In this document: positions 25,579 to 34,283 of the stretch, piece after piece
Numbering within the stretch: position 1 is the stretch's first letter
Layout: the number at the start of each line of letters is the position of its first letter
From: DASRVA01 sp050732935
GTDB taxonomy: Bacteria; Gemmatimonadota; Gemmatimonadetes; JACCXV01; JAHWKZ01
DNA: 64,000 nucleotides
Reading direction: 5' to 3'
Assembly: GCA_050732935.1 (NCBI GenBank)
Contig: JBOHRW010000137.1
Span: 15,269-79,268, forward strand
Translations under genes and position numbers: made by a program
Notes under the pieces: generated by a model
Databases searched by the model: none
Told to the model about the DNA's origin: nothing
The model's input: the letters and a program-made list of their open reading frames with translations, nothing else

Positions 25579-27848
25579 CCCCCGGCGCCCGCCTGTCCAG
25601 GTGGCTGTCCTCCCGGGCCGCCTCCTGGCGACCGTCCAAGGATCCGACTTCGCCGAAGGACCTGGTGCTCCGCCTGATCCTCCCGGGTCTGGTGGCGGGC
25701 CTGGCGCTGGTCCTCTTCCCACCCCCCGGCGGCTATGACGTACCCGCCGTGCGGGTGGGCGCGGTGGCGGCGGAGGACCTGCTGGCGCCGTTCGACTTTC
25801 CGGTCCGCCGGGACGAGCAGGAGCTGCTCGGATTGCGCGACCAGGCCGCTGCGTCCGTTCCGCCCGTGTACGCGGTGATCCCGTCGCGGGGCGATTCGGC
25901 GCTGGCGGCCGTGGAGACCTTCCTGGGGCGCTTCGCCGAGCTCCCGCCGGATACGGCACGCGCGCGCCTGGCCGAGCTGGCACGGGTGGAAGGCCGGGCG
26001 CTGGATCTGCGGCCTTCCGAGCTTCGGGAGCTGACCGATCCGGAGGTCCGGGCGGAAGTCCGGGACTTCGCGCGCCGTGTGCTGCCCACGATCTACGGGC
26101 AGAGCTGGCTGCTCGGGTCCGAGGCGGCCCAGAGCATCGTCGGGACCCAGATCGAGGTCCGCCACCCCGACGTGGAACCGGAGATCGTGGCCCGCGACGC
26201 CGTCACCTTCCTGGTGCCGGGCGGGACCGTTCCGCCGCTCGCGCAGCGCGCCGAGGGGCTCGACCCTGAGGTCCGTCGGCTGGTCCTCGACCTGCTGCCG
26301 GCGTTCATGCCTCCCAACCTGGAGGCGCTGCCGTCGCTCACCGCGGCGCGCCGAGAGGAGGCCCGCCGATCGGTCAGCCCGTATGACGGGGAGGTCCTGC
26401 GAGGCGAGCTCATCGTGGCCGCCCACACCCGCGTGACGCCCGAGCAGGCCGAGAAGGTGACCAGCCTGCGCCAGGAGATGGAACGCAGACATGCCGGCTT
26501 CTCGGCGGAAGATCTCAGGGCCGGGTTGGGAGCTTTCGCGATGAGCATGGCCATCCTGCTCCTCTTCCTCTTCTACCTCTTCCAGTACCGCCGGGACGTC
26601 TTCGACGACTATCGGGCCCTTGCCGTCATGGCCACCATCTGGGCGCTCGTGATCGGTCTCGCGGCTTTCGCGGAGCGCGTCGACGCGATGCCCGACTTCG
26701 CGGCTCCCGTGGCGCTCGGCTCGCTCCTGGTAGCGGTTCTGTGGGATACGCGGCTCAGCGTCGCCACGACATTGTTCCTGGCGGTTCTGATCGTCGCCCA
26801 GGTCGAGCTCGGATTCCCGGTCCTCTGGACGGGGCTGTTGGGCGGCCTCGCCGGCGCGTGGAGCGTGCGTCGGATACGGCGTCGGACGCAGTTCTACGAG
26901 AGCCTGCTCTTCATCATCGTCGGTCACTCCTTCGCGCTCGGGGCGCTGGCGCTGGTGCAGATCTGGAGTGCGACCGACTTCGCCGTCGGCATCGGCTGGG
27001 GGGCGCTCAGCGCCGCGCTGTCGGTGTTCATCGCGATGGGTCTGTTGCCTATCCTGGAATGGGCCTCGGGCCGGACCACCGACCTGACCCTCCTCGAGCT
27101 GGCGGACCTGAATCGGCCCCTGCTCAAGCAGCTTCTGGTCGAAGCCCCGGGCACGTTTCATCACTCGGTGGTGGTGGGGAACCTGTCTGAGGCGGCGGCC
27201 GAGGGGATCGGCTCGAACTCGCTGCTGGCGCGGGTCGGGGCCTACTACCACGATATCGGCAAGATCCGGCGACCGGAATATTTCGTCGAGAACCAGCGCG
27301 ACGGGATCAACCCGCACCATTCGCTGCGACCGGCGGCGAGCGCCCGCATCGTGTCGCGCCACGTGACCGACGGCGTCGAGATGGCGCGCGCGGCCGGCCT
27401 TCCGGAGTGTGTGATGGAGTTCATTCGCGAGCACCACGGTACGACCCGGCTCTCCTACTTCTGGCATCAGGCGGAACGGGAGGGCCGGATCGAGCCACAC
27501 GCGGTGGGGGACTTCGTGTACCCCGGACCTCGCCCCCGCACGAAGGAGACCGCGGTGGTCATGCTCGCCGATTCCGTCGAGGCCGCCAGCCGGGTTGTCC
27601 GCGACCCATCGCCAGAGCGCTTCGAGGAGGTGGTTCGGCGGATCGTCGAGATGAAGCTGGAGGAGCACCAGCTCGACGACGCGGACCTGACGTTTCGAGA
27701 TCTGGCCGTGGCCCAGGAAAAGTTCGTCGGTGTGCTGTGCGGGATGCACCACCAGCGAGTCGATTATCCCTCGGTTTCGCTCCACGCCCCGGAGACGCGT
27801 GATGACGATTCGAGTACGATTCCATCCGTCGGTCGCGCCCCCTCCTGA
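25575..27848 (+). CDS. 7TM-HD membrane hydrolase, PgpH-type c-di-AMP phosphodiesterase
   Basis: Integral membrane protein of 757 residues. An N-terminal anchor (about 35-55) is followed by a large extracytoplasmic domain (about 60-315), about seven spans (about 320-480) and a cytoplasmic HD domain. The HD domain shows HHSVVVGNLSEAAA, YYHDIGKIRRPEYF, INPHH and EHHGTTRLSYF, all metal-ligand positions of the family. PgpH homologues hydrolyse c-di-AMP; that activity is inferred here. It starts GTG 25575, overlapping the phoH stop, and its end overlaps ybeY by 47 bp. Confidence 0.92.
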   Translation: MTPGARLSRWLSSRAASWRPSKDPTSPKDLVLRLILPGLVAGLALVLFPPPGGYDVPAVRVGAVAAEDLLAPFDFPVRRDEQELLGLRDQAAASVPPVYAVIPSRGDSALAAVETFLGRFAELPPDTARARLAELARVEGRALDLRPSELRELTDPEVRAEVRDFARRVLPTIYGQSWLLGSEAAQSIVGTQIEVRHPDVEPEIVARDAVTFLVPGGTVPPLAQRAEGLDPEVRRLVLDLLPAFMPPNLEALPSLTAARREEARRSVSPYDGEVLRGELIVAAHTRVTPEQAEKVTSLRQEMERRHAGFSAEDLRAGLGAFAMSMAILLLFLFYLFQYRRDVFDDYRALAVMATIWALVIGLAAFAERVDAMPDFAAPVALGSLLVAVLWDTRLSVATTLFLAVLIVAQVELGFPVLWTGLLGGLAGAWSVRRIRRRTQFYESLLFIIVGHSFALGALALVQIWSATDFAVGIGWGALSAALSVFIAMGLLPILEWASGRTTDLTLLELADLNRPLLKQLLVEAPGTFHHSVVVGNLSEAAAEGIGSNSLLARVGAYYHDIGKIRRPEYFVENQRDGINPHHSLRPAASARIVSRHVTDGVEMARAAGLPECVMEFIREHHGTTRLSYFWHQAEREGRIEPHAVGDFVYPGPRPRTKETAVVMLADSVEAASRVVRDPSPERFEEVVRRIVEMKLEEHQLDDADLTFRDLAVAQEKFVGVLCGMHHQRVDYPSVSLHAPETRDDDSSTIPSVGRAPS

Positions 27849-28236
27849 TCTCGTCCGTTTTCCCGGAGAAACGCTGGCCCGGCTGATGATGGATGAAACC
27901 GGGGCCGGGGAGGGGGAGGTGCATTGCGTGCTGACGGGCGACGCCGAGCTGGCCGAGCTGAACCGCCGCTTTCGCGAGCAGGAAGGCCCGACCGACGTGC
28001 TCGCCTTTCCCTACGATCCCGCGCTTTCCGGCGGCGTCCTGGGCGACATCTACGTATCGCTGGAGCGCGCCGCGGCTCAGGCCCGGGAGCGTGGGGAGCC
28101 TCTCTCGCGCGAGGTCTGGCGGCTGTTCGTCCACGGCGCCCTCCACCTGACCGGCCGCGATCACGACACGCCGGAGTCAGAGCGCGAGATGCAGAGGATC
28201 CAGGAGGAGTGGGTCTCGCGCGTTGACGGGCTTTGA
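27802..28236 (+). CDS. ybeY: Endoribonuclease YbeY, rRNA maturation factor
   Basis: Metal-dependent RNase involved in 16S rRNA 3' maturation and ribosome quality control. The zinc-binding signature HGALHLTGRDH (three His) sits near residue 112, preceded by TDVLAFPYDP and LGDIYVSLE. ATG 27802 gives MTIRVRFHP, a typical YbeY start; GTG 27799 is adjacent. The length of 144 residues is usual. It overlaps the HD hydrolase gene by 47 bp, so expression is coupled. Confidence 0.95.
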   Translation: MTIRVRFHPSVAPPPDLVRFPGETLARLMMDETGAGEGEVHCVLTGDAELAELNRRFREQEGPTDVLAFPYDPALSGGVLGDIYVSLERAAAQARERGEPLSREVWRLFVHGALHLTGRDHDTPESEREMQRIQEEWVSRVDGL

Positions 28237-28289
28237 CGCCGCCTCCAGATTGATCCTGCCGCGGTAGCCAGAATCGCTCGTCGAGATCC

Positions 28290-29708
28290 GTGACAACCTT
28301 CCCCGGGCGCCGGGGACCGCCGTCAACTTTCGGAGCAGCAGACCTCGTGGTGGAGCCGGCCGAACAGACCCAGCAGCTCATCGATCGCATCTTGACCGCG
28401 ATCGCGGACGGGGGCGACGAGGCCGATCTGGATCGATTGCTCGGAGAGCTGCGCCCGGCGGATCTGGCCGAGATCATCGACCGGCTGGAGGAGGGCGCCC
28501 GGGTGGCGTTCTTCCGGCGCGTGCCGCTCGAGCTGCGCGCGGAGACCCTGACCGAGGTCGACGAGGAGTCTTGGCCGGACCTGCTGGGGGTGGTCGAGGG
28601 TGCGGAGCGCAAGGCCCTTTTCCAGGAGCTCGCGCTCGACGACGCGGCCGACATTCTGAGCGAGCTTTCGATCGAGGACGCCCGGGAGATCCTGGAGGAG
28701 ATCGAGCCCGAGGAGTCTCGCGAGATCGCCGCCCTGATGCGGTACCACGAGGAGTCCGCGGGTGGGGTGATGACGACCGAGCTGGTGAGCGTGCCGGCCA
28801 CGCTCACCGCCGACGAAGCGATCTCGGACGTTCGCCGCCAGGGGCAGGAGGTGCGCGACTTCTTCACCGTGTACGTCGTGGACGAGGAGGAGCGGCTCGT
28901 GGGCACGCTGGCCCTCCGCGATCTCATCGTCACCGCGGGCTCCACTCGCGTCCAGCAGATCATGGAGACCGACGTGGTGCGCGTCCTGCCGACCGTGGAC
29001 CAGGAGGAGGTGGCGCGGCTCATCGCCAGGTACAACCTGGTGTCGATCCCCGTGGTGGACGAATTCGACCGGCTGCTGGGAAGGATCACGGTCGACGACG
29101 TGATCGACATCATCGAGGCCGAGGTGACGGAGGACATCTTCCGGCTCTCGGGCGTGGACGAGGAGGAGGAGGCGTACGCCACACCTGTCGAGATCGTGAG
29201 ATCGCGCATCCCGTGGCTCCTGATCACCCTGGGCACCTCGGGGCTGGGGGCGCTGGTGGTCGCCAGCTTCGAGGACACGATCGAGCAGCTCGCGTTTATC
29301 GCCGTGTTCATGCCCGTGGTGGCGGCCATGGCCGGGAATTCCGCGGTCCAGGCGACCGCGGTGGCCGTCCGCCGGCTCGCTCTTTCGAGCACCCCTTTCC
29401 GGCCCATGCGATCGATCGCCCGCGAGGTCGTCGCGGGCCTCGTGATCGGCTTCATCATCGCCTTCTTCATCGGCGTCGCGGGCGGTCTCTGGCAGGGCGA
29501 CACGAGGGTCGGCCTGGTGGTCGGCGGCTCCATGTGGGTGGCGATCTCGCTCGGCGTCCTCTGGGGCGCGTCGTTCCCGATCCTGCTCCATCGCCTGGGT
29601 CTGGATCCGGCTGTATCGTCGTCGGTCTTCCTGACCACGATGACGGACATCGTATCGTTCCTGTTGATACTGGGCCTGGCCTCTCTCTTCCTCCTGGGAT
29701 TCCTGTAA
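28290..29708 (+). CDS. mgtE: Magnesium transporter MgtE
   Basis: Mg2+-gated channel of the inner membrane. Cytosolic MgtE N domain (about 30-140, with repeated LAEIIDRLEEGARVAFF-like helices), paired CBS domains (about 150-275), a connecting helix, and five membrane spans carrying MPVVAAMAGNSAVQATA, the conserved pore region. The 472 residues are standard. Acidic residues are abundant in the N and CBS domains, as expected for Mg sensing. GTG 28290 follows ybeY by 53 bp. Its TAA shares a base with the recO ATG. Confidence 0.96.
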   Translation: MTTFPGRRGPPSTFGAADLVVEPAEQTQQLIDRILTAIADGGDEADLDRLLGELRPADLAEIIDRLEEGARVAFFRRVPLELRAETLTEVDEESWPDLLGVVEGAERKALFQELALDDAADILSELSIEDAREILEEIEPEESREIAALMRYHEESAGGVMTTELVSVPATLTADEAISDVRRQGQEVRDFFTVYVVDEEERLVGTLALRDLIVTAGSTRVQQIMETDVVRVLPTVDQEEVARLIARYNLVSIPVVDEFDRLLGRITVDDVIDIIEAEVTEDIFRLSGVDEEEEAYATPVEIVRSRIPWLLITLGTSGLGALVVASFEDTIEQLAFIAVFMPVVAAMAGNSAVQATAVAVRRLALSSTPFRPMRSIAREVVAGLVIGFIIAFFIGVAGGLWQGDTRVGLVVGGSMWVAISLGVLWGASFPILLHRLGLDPAVSSSVFLTTMTDIVSFLLILGLASLFLLGFL

Positions 29709-30442
29709 TGAGCATCGTGCGCACGGAGGCGTTCGTCCTCAAGGCCATCCGGTTCGGCGAGACGAGCATGATCTACCGCCTGTTCACGCGGGACAAGGGT
29801 GTCGTCCCGGTCATGGCGAAGGGCGCGCGGCGTCCGAAGAGCCGGTTCGGGGCCGGGCTCGGCACCTTTCAGCGGCTCCTGGTGACGTACTACTCCAAGG
29901 AGGGACGCGAGGTGCAGACGCTCTCGGGCGTGGACCTGCTCGAGGCGCACCGCGGGGTGGCCACTTCGCTCGCGCGCATGGAGGCCGCGGGACGCTGGTT
30001 CCGGTTCCTCCAGGCGGTCCTGCCGGACGGCGCCCCGCTGGAGCCGCTCTATGCGCTCACGGTGGAGGGGCTCGAGCGGCTGGAGCGGGTCGCTGCCGGG
30101 GGAGAGCGACGCTGGGAGACCTTCCACCGGCTGGCGGCCGCCTCCACGCTGGGCGTGGCTCCGCACCTGGAGGCGTGCGTCGGATGCGGTCGCGAACTGC
30201 CGGACGGGGGCGAGCTGGCGTTCTCGATCTCGGAAGGCGGGCTCGTCTGCGACCAGTGCCCGCCACGCCCCCGACTGCAACCCCTCTCCCCGCGCGACTT
30301 CTCCTTTCTGACCCTCTATGCCCATCCGGATTATGGCCTCATCGATGAGTTGGAAAGCGTTGGGCAGGAAGAGGTTGCTGTACAGCGCCTCATCCAGGAC
30401 TTCATTCGATGGCACGCCGACCTGCGGCCCGAGGCCGCATGA
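29708..30442 (+). CDS. recO: DNA repair protein RecO
   Basis: Recombination mediator that loads RecA with RecR. An N-terminal OB domain (TEAFVLKAIRFGETSMIYRLFT and VPVMAKGARRPKSRFGAGL) and a helical C-terminal domain with a four-Cys zinc site (CVGCG ... CDQC, about residues 157-180). At 244 residues it is of standard length. ATG 29708 overlaps the mgtE TAA by one base. Confidence 0.95.
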   Translation: MSIVRTEAFVLKAIRFGETSMIYRLFTRDKGVVPVMAKGARRPKSRFGAGLGTFQRLLVTYYSKEGREVQTLSGVDLLEAHRGVATSLARMEAAGRWFRFLQAVLPDGAPLEPLYALTVEGLERLERVAAGGERRWETFHRLAAASTLGVAPHLEACVGCGRELPDGGELAFSISEGGLVCDQCPPRPRLQPLSPRDFSFLTLYAHPDYGLIDELESVGQEEVAVQRLIQDFIRWHADLRPEAA

Positions 30443-32352
30443 GCGAGCGGGCTCGATCGAGGGTGGTCGGAACGGCCGGTCACATCGATCACGGCAAGAC
30501 CGCCCTGGTCCATGCGCTGACCGAGGTCTGGACCGACCGCCTCCCCGAGGAGAAGAGACGGGGGATCTCGATCGATCTCGGATTCGCGCCCCTCGATCTC
30601 GGCCCGGACGCCCCTCCGGCGAGCGTCGTCGACGTCCCCGGCCACGAAGGGTTCGTCCGCAACATGGTGGCCGGATCCACCGGAATCGACGCGGTGCTGT
30701 TCACGGTCGCCGCGGACGAGGGCTTCATGCCGCAGAGTCGGGAGCACCTGATCGTCCTCGAGGCGCTCGGCGTGCGGAACGGCGTCGTGGCGGTGACGAA
30801 GGCCGATCTGGTGAGCCCGGAGTGGTCCGAGCTCGTCGTCGAGACGGTGTCCGAGGAGCTGGCGGGCTCCTGCCTGGAGTCCGCCGAGATCGTGGTCGTC
30901 TCGGCGACCCTCGGGACGGGCCTGGAGCGACTCCGGCGGGCCCTGATCGCGGTCCTGGCCGCGCTTCCGGTGCGTCCGCTCGATTTCCCGTTCCGGCTGC
31001 CCGTCGACCGGTCGTTCCAGGTCGCCGGAGCCGGCACGGTCGTCACCGGGACCGTCTGGAGCGGCGCCGTGTCCGAGGGCGAGACTCTGCGCCTGCTCCC
31101 GGTGGATGATCGGGTCCGCGTGCGCTCGCTCGAGGTTCACGGCCGCCCGGTGAATCGGGCCGAGGCGGGGACCCGGGCCGCGGTCGCCCTCGCCGGTCCG
31201 GGCGCGTCCGGTGCTCGGCGCGGCGTCACGTTGGTCGGCGTCGACCATCCCTGGTCGGCCACGAGACGGGTGGACGCTCGCCTGTGGCTGTCGAGATCGG
31301 CCCCGCGATCCCTGGAGAGCGGCGACCGGATCCGGGTCCACCACGGCACGACCGAGGTCATGGCGCGTCTCCGCCTGTACGGGGAGGGAGCCGTCGCGCC
31401 CGGGGAGGCGGGGGAAGCCCTGCTCCTCCTGGAGCGACCGCTGGTGCCGGCTGTGGGCGACCGCTTGGTGATCCGCGCCTACAGTCCGGTGACGACGATC
31501 GGCGGCGGGGTCGTGCTCGCGCGCCGCCCCCCGCGCACACGGGGAATCCGGCGGACCGAGCGGGGACGGCTGCTCGCGGGGCTCGCGGACGCGAACGGTC
31601 CGGAGCGTGTGATCGGCGTGCTCGGCGCCGCTGGCGCCCGGGGCGTGGAAGAGTCGGGGCTACCGCTCGACACCGGGATCGGCGCCGCCGAGCTCGAGTC
31701 GATCTCCATTGGAGAGAACGTCGAATCCCACGGCGGCCGATGGTTCGCGCGAGCGGCGCGCGAGGAGGCCATGGGGCGGATCGCCGAATCGGTGGCTCGT
31801 CATCACGAGACGCATCCGCTCGAGATCGGGCAGCCGCTCTCGGCGGCGCGGCGGGCCGTGCGCGACGCCGACCCGGCCCTGGTGGAGGCGGCGATCGACG
31901 CGCTGATCGAAGAGGGCGCACTCGAGCGCCGCGGGGCGGGACTGGCCGTCGCTGGGCGCGAGATCGATCTCGATCCCGAGAACGCCCGCCTCCTCGAGCG
32001 TCTCGAGCGGCGCTACCGGGAGGCTGGCCTCGAAGCGCCGGAGACCGAGGCGGTGGCGGGGGACCTGGCGGTCGACGGCACGCACCTGCGGGAGCTCCTC
32101 CGATACCTCGAGCGCGAAGGCCGGCTCGTCAAGCTGGCCAGCGACTGGTACGCGGACGCCGAGGCCGTCGATCGGGCGCGGCACCTGCTGGTGAACCGGC
32201 TCGCGCGCGACGGAGCTGCCGACACCGGGGCGTGCAAGGAGACCCTGGGCGTGAGCCGCAAGTACCTGATTCCGGTCCTCGAGTACCTGGACCGGAGTGG
32301 GGTGACCCGTCGCGAGGGAAACCGGCGGATCCTCGTGCGCGGCGCCTCGTGA
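30439..32352 (+). CDS. selB: Selenocysteine-specific translation elongation factor SelB
   Basis: GTPase that delivers selenocysteinyl-tRNA to UGA codons marked by a SECIS hairpin. The GTPase domain shows VGTAGHIDHGKTALVHALT, the switch region RRGISIDLGF, DVPGHEGFVRNMVAG and TKAD. Next come EF-Tu-like domains 2 and 3 (GAGTVVTGTVWSG) and about 230 C-terminal residues forming winged-helix domains for mRNA binding. The 637 residues fit SelB rather than EF-Tu. ATG 30439 overlaps the recO stop (ATGA). No selA, selC or selD is in the window. Confidence 0.95.
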   Translation: MSERARSRVVGTAGHIDHGKTALVHALTEVWTDRLPEEKRRGISIDLGFAPLDLGPDAPPASVVDVPGHEGFVRNMVAGSTGIDAVLFTVAADEGFMPQSREHLIVLEALGVRNGVVAVTKADLVSPEWSELVVETVSEELAGSCLESAEIVVVSATLGTGLERLRRALIAVLAALPVRPLDFPFRLPVDRSFQVAGAGTVVTGTVWSGAVSEGETLRLLPVDDRVRVRSLEVHGRPVNRAEAGTRAAVALAGPGASGARRGVTLVGVDHPWSATRRVDARLWLSRSAPRSLESGDRIRVHHGTTEVMARLRLYGEGAVAPGEAGEALLLLERPLVPAVGDRLVIRAYSPVTTIGGGVVLARRPPRTRGIRRTERGRLLAGLADANGPERVIGVLGAAGARGVEESGLPLDTGIGAAELESISIGENVESHGGRWFARAAREEAMGRIAESVARHHETHPLEIGQPLSAARRAVRDADPALVEAAIDALIEEGALERRGAGLAVAGREIDLDPENARLLERLERRYREAGLEAPETEAVAGDLAVDGTHLRELLRYLEREGRLVKLASDWYADAEAVDRARHLLVNRLARDGAADTGACKETLGVSRKYLIPVLEYLDRSGVTRREGNRRILVRGAS

Positions 32353-32972
32353 GGCCGCGCTGGGTGACGATCGGGCTGGCGGTGGCGCTGGCTGGCTGCG
32401 CGTCTTCATCGGAGTCGCGTCCGGAGACCACGCCGGACCGGACCCGGGACCCGGATTTCGAGGCCGCGCGGGAGGCGGCGCGGCCGGAGTTCGAGACCCA
32501 GGCCGAAGCCATGGCCGCGGGCGTGTATGAGCCCTTTGTCCATCCCGATTCCATCGGCCGGGACGTCACCCCGTCCGGCGTCGAGGCGGCTCGTGCGGGC
32601 GAGCTCACGACACCCCGCGAGCGGGGCGACCCGAGCACCGCCGAGCTTCTCGGAACTCTGGGGGCGGGCGTCCAGTATAATCAAGAGGGTGAGGCGGCTT
32701 CGCGCGACGAATCGGCCGCGCCTCCCGGACTCACCCCGACCGGGGTCTGGACCCTTCAGGCAGGAGCCTTCGATAGCGAAACGGGAGCCCTTGTTCGCAA
32801 GCAGGAACTCGAACGACGTTTTCCCGATCTTGCCGTCTGGCACGTCACGGGCAGGGACGGGCTGGTTCGCGTCTACGTCGGCAGCTTCGCCGACCGGGTC
32901 GTCGCCGACCGTGCGCTCGAAAGGGTCGCGATGGGAGGCTACCCGGACGCGTGGGTCACGCGTGCGCCCTAG
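32349..32972 (+). CDS. SPOR-domain lipoprotein
   Basis: 207 residues beginning with a lipoprotein signal (LAVALAGC, lipid-modified Cys at 17). A long acidic, Ala/Pro-rich, probably disordered linker (20-130) leads to a C-terminal SPOR domain (GVWTLQAGAFDSETGALVRKQELE ending in a compact beta-alpha fold), which in this family binds denuded septal peptidoglycan. It starts GTG 32349 inside the selB stop. The first half of the linker has no recognisable repeats. A role in envelope or division-site function is inferred from SPOR alone. Confidence 0.88.
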   Translation: MRPRWVTIGLAVALAGCASSSESRPETTPDRTRDPDFEAAREAARPEFETQAEAMAAGVYEPFVHPDSIGRDVTPSGVEAARAGELTTPRERGDPSTAELLGTLGAGVQYNQEGEAASRDESAAPPGLTPTGVWTLQAGAFDSETGALVRKQELERRFPDLAVWHVTGRDGLVRVYVGSFADRVVADRALERVAMGGYPDAWVTRAP

Positions 32973-33372
32973 TGTGGTGGTTCCGGCGATCCTTGTCGCG
33001 GGGGTGATCCTTCTGAGCCCCGGCCCGGTGCGGTCGCAAACGGCGCTACCCTCCGAAACCAGCTTCCGTCTCGAGCAGAACTTTCCCAACCCGTTCACCC
33101 CCGGCGTCAGCCCGACGATCTTTACCTATCGGCTGGAGACGGAGGGAGACGTGCGCTTGATCGTCTACAACCTCCTCGCACAGGAGGTGGCCGTGCTGGT
33201 CGACGAGCGCCAGGGGCCGGGCCTGCATCGAGTGGCGTGGGATGGTCAGGACCGGAACGACGAGCCGGTCCCGGCCGGAGTCTACTGGTACAAGCTCGAT
33301 GCGGGCGACCAAACCGCGCTCAAGCGCCTTCGGGTCCGGTCGTCCTCGGTGGTCGAGGAGAGCGCGCCCTAG
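32962..33372 (+). CDS. Small exported protein consisting of a FlgD-like/sorting-type Ig domain
   Basis: A hydrophobic signal (about 5-24, ending VRSQT) followed almost immediately by one beta-sandwich domain of about 90 residues: FRLEQNFPNPFTPG, YNLLAQEVAVLVDERQGPG, HRVAWDGQDRNDEPVPAGVYWYKL. This pattern is usually found as the last domain of large secreted proteins in the FCB group; here it is the whole mature protein. GTG 32962 overlaps the SPOR gene by 11 bp. GTG codons at 32974 and 32977 are alternatives. Function is unknown. Confidence 0.8.
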   Translation: MRPSVVVPAILVAGVILLSPGPVRSQTALPSETSFRLEQNFPNPFTPGVSPTIFTYRLETEGDVRLIVYNLLAQEVAVLVDERQGPGLHRVAWDGQDRNDEPVPAGVYWYKLDAGDQTALKRLRVRSSSVVEESAP

Positions 33373-33374
33373 CG

Positions 33375-33393
33375 GGACCTCGTTGCGAGGTCC
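33375..33393. terminator. Hairpin between convergent genes
   Basis: GGACCTCG, loop TTG, CGAGGTCC: an 8-bp perfect stem filling the 20-bp gap between the convergent FlgD-like (+) and zinc-ribbon (-) genes. There is no T-run on either side, so a bidirectional terminator is only a suggestion. Confidence 0.4.
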
Positions 33394-33725
33394 TAGTGGA
33401 TCCGGTAGAGAAGTCGACCGCAGCTTTCGCAGGGGATGGGCGCGTCGCTCAGATCGGAGAGCTTCGCGGTCGGATATTTCACGAAGCAGCCGTAGCAGAC
33501 ACCGTTGCGGACGGGGACCAGCGGCCGGTCGTACTTCGTCGCGATGCGGTCGAATCGTCGCAGGAGCGGCTGATCGATCTCGTCGCGCAGGCTCTCGATC
33601 TCGGCGTCGACGGCGGTCTCGCCGTCGGTCTCGAAGCCGATCTCCGCGTAGGTGTTGTCCTGCAGGTCCCGCTTGAGCTGCATCAGGTCCTGCAGCGCGA
33701 TCAGCAGCTCGATCGTGGCGTCCAG
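33393..33725 (-). CDS. C4 zinc-ribbon protein, short
   Basis: Small cytosolic protein with a helical N-terminal half and a C-terminal four-Cys ribbon (CYGCFVKYP ... CESCGRLLY). It resembles the tail of the coiled-coil zinc-ribbon family (CT398-like) but keeps only a short coil; a nucleic-acid or regulatory role is possible. The first ATG is at 33683, yet a perfect aggagg site (33737-33732) lies 7 bp before an in-frame CTG at 33725. Starting there restores DATIELLIALQDLMQLKRDLQ, which looks like the family's N-terminus, so CTG is preferred. It is 15 bp downstream of the EIIA gene. Confidence 0.75.
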   Translation of the reverse strand: MDATIELLIALQDLMQLKRDLQDNTYAEIGFETDGETAVDAEIESLRDEIDQPLLRRFDRIATKYDRPLVPVRNGVCYGCFVKYPTAKLSDLSDAPIPCESCGRLLYRIH

Positions 33726-33740
33726 GGGATTCCTCCTTCC

Positions 33741-34193
33741 TCAGCTGGTGGTGCGCTCGAGCGCTTCGAAGAACGCGTCCGTGGTCTCCACCTCATCGAG
33801 CCGCGAGAGGTTCCTGGGCTCCTTGCAGAACTGCGCGATCTTCCCCAGCACGGGAAGATACTGGTTGGAGATCTCGACCGGCGGGGCGACGATGAGGAAG
33901 AGGTGGTGAACGGGCTGGCCATCGATCGCATCGAACTCGAGGCCTTCCGATTTGCGTCCATAGGCGACCCGCAGGCGGTCCACGACCAGCGAGCGACAGT
34001 GGGGGATGGCGACGTGCTTGCCGATACCGGTGGAGCCGAGGTTTTCCCGTTTCCGGAGCAGCTTGAACAAGCTCTCCTCTGCGTTCTGCTCCAGCCCCAG
34101 CAACTTCACCAACTCTCTCAGCGCCTCGTCCTTGGACCCGGCTTCGAGCTCGAGGCTCACCTCGTCCGGGGTGAGAAATTCGACCAGCTTCAT
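33741..34193 (-). CDS. PTS EIIA protein of the nitrogen/fructose type (PtsN-like)
   Basis: Cytosolic phosphocarrier of 150 residues, full length for an EIIA-Ntr domain. The phosphorylatable His is in TGIGKHVAIPHCRS (about residue 66). Typical family text also appears at LVEFLTPDEVSLELEAGSKDEALRELV and LFLIVAPP. No EI, HPr or sugar permease is present, so a regulatory rather than transport role is likely. ATG 34193 gives the canonical MKLVEFL start with ggagg 11 bp upstream; an ATG at 34214 would add seven residues. Confidence 0.88.
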   Translation of the reverse strand: MKLVEFLTPDEVSLELEAGSKDEALRELVKLLGLEQNAEESLFKLLRKRENLGSTGIGKHVAIPHCRSLVVDRLRVAYGRKSEGLEFDAIDGQPVHHLFLIVAPPVEISNQYLPVLGKIAQFCKEPRNLSRLDEVETTDAFFEALERTTS

Positions 34194-34223
34194 TCCGGTA
34201 TCGTCCTCCAGCATGGAAAGTTC

Positions 34224-34283
34224 AGTGCCTCGCTGCCGCATCGGACCTCTCGGTGCTGACGCGGATTTCCGCAACGAGGCACT
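34224..34283. repeat. 9-bp perfect inverted repeat with long loop
   Basis: AGTGCCTCG (34224-34232) and CGAGGCACT (34275-34283) flank 42 bp between the barrel gene stop and the EIIA start. The inner sequence also contains short GC complementarities (GCGGATTTCCGC). It may form a stem in the minus-strand transcript. Confidence 0.45.

Noticed and set aside
33375..33393. A true intrinsic terminator between the convergent genes
   Set aside because: The stem is good, but neither side has a T-run; listed only as a low-confidence hairpin.
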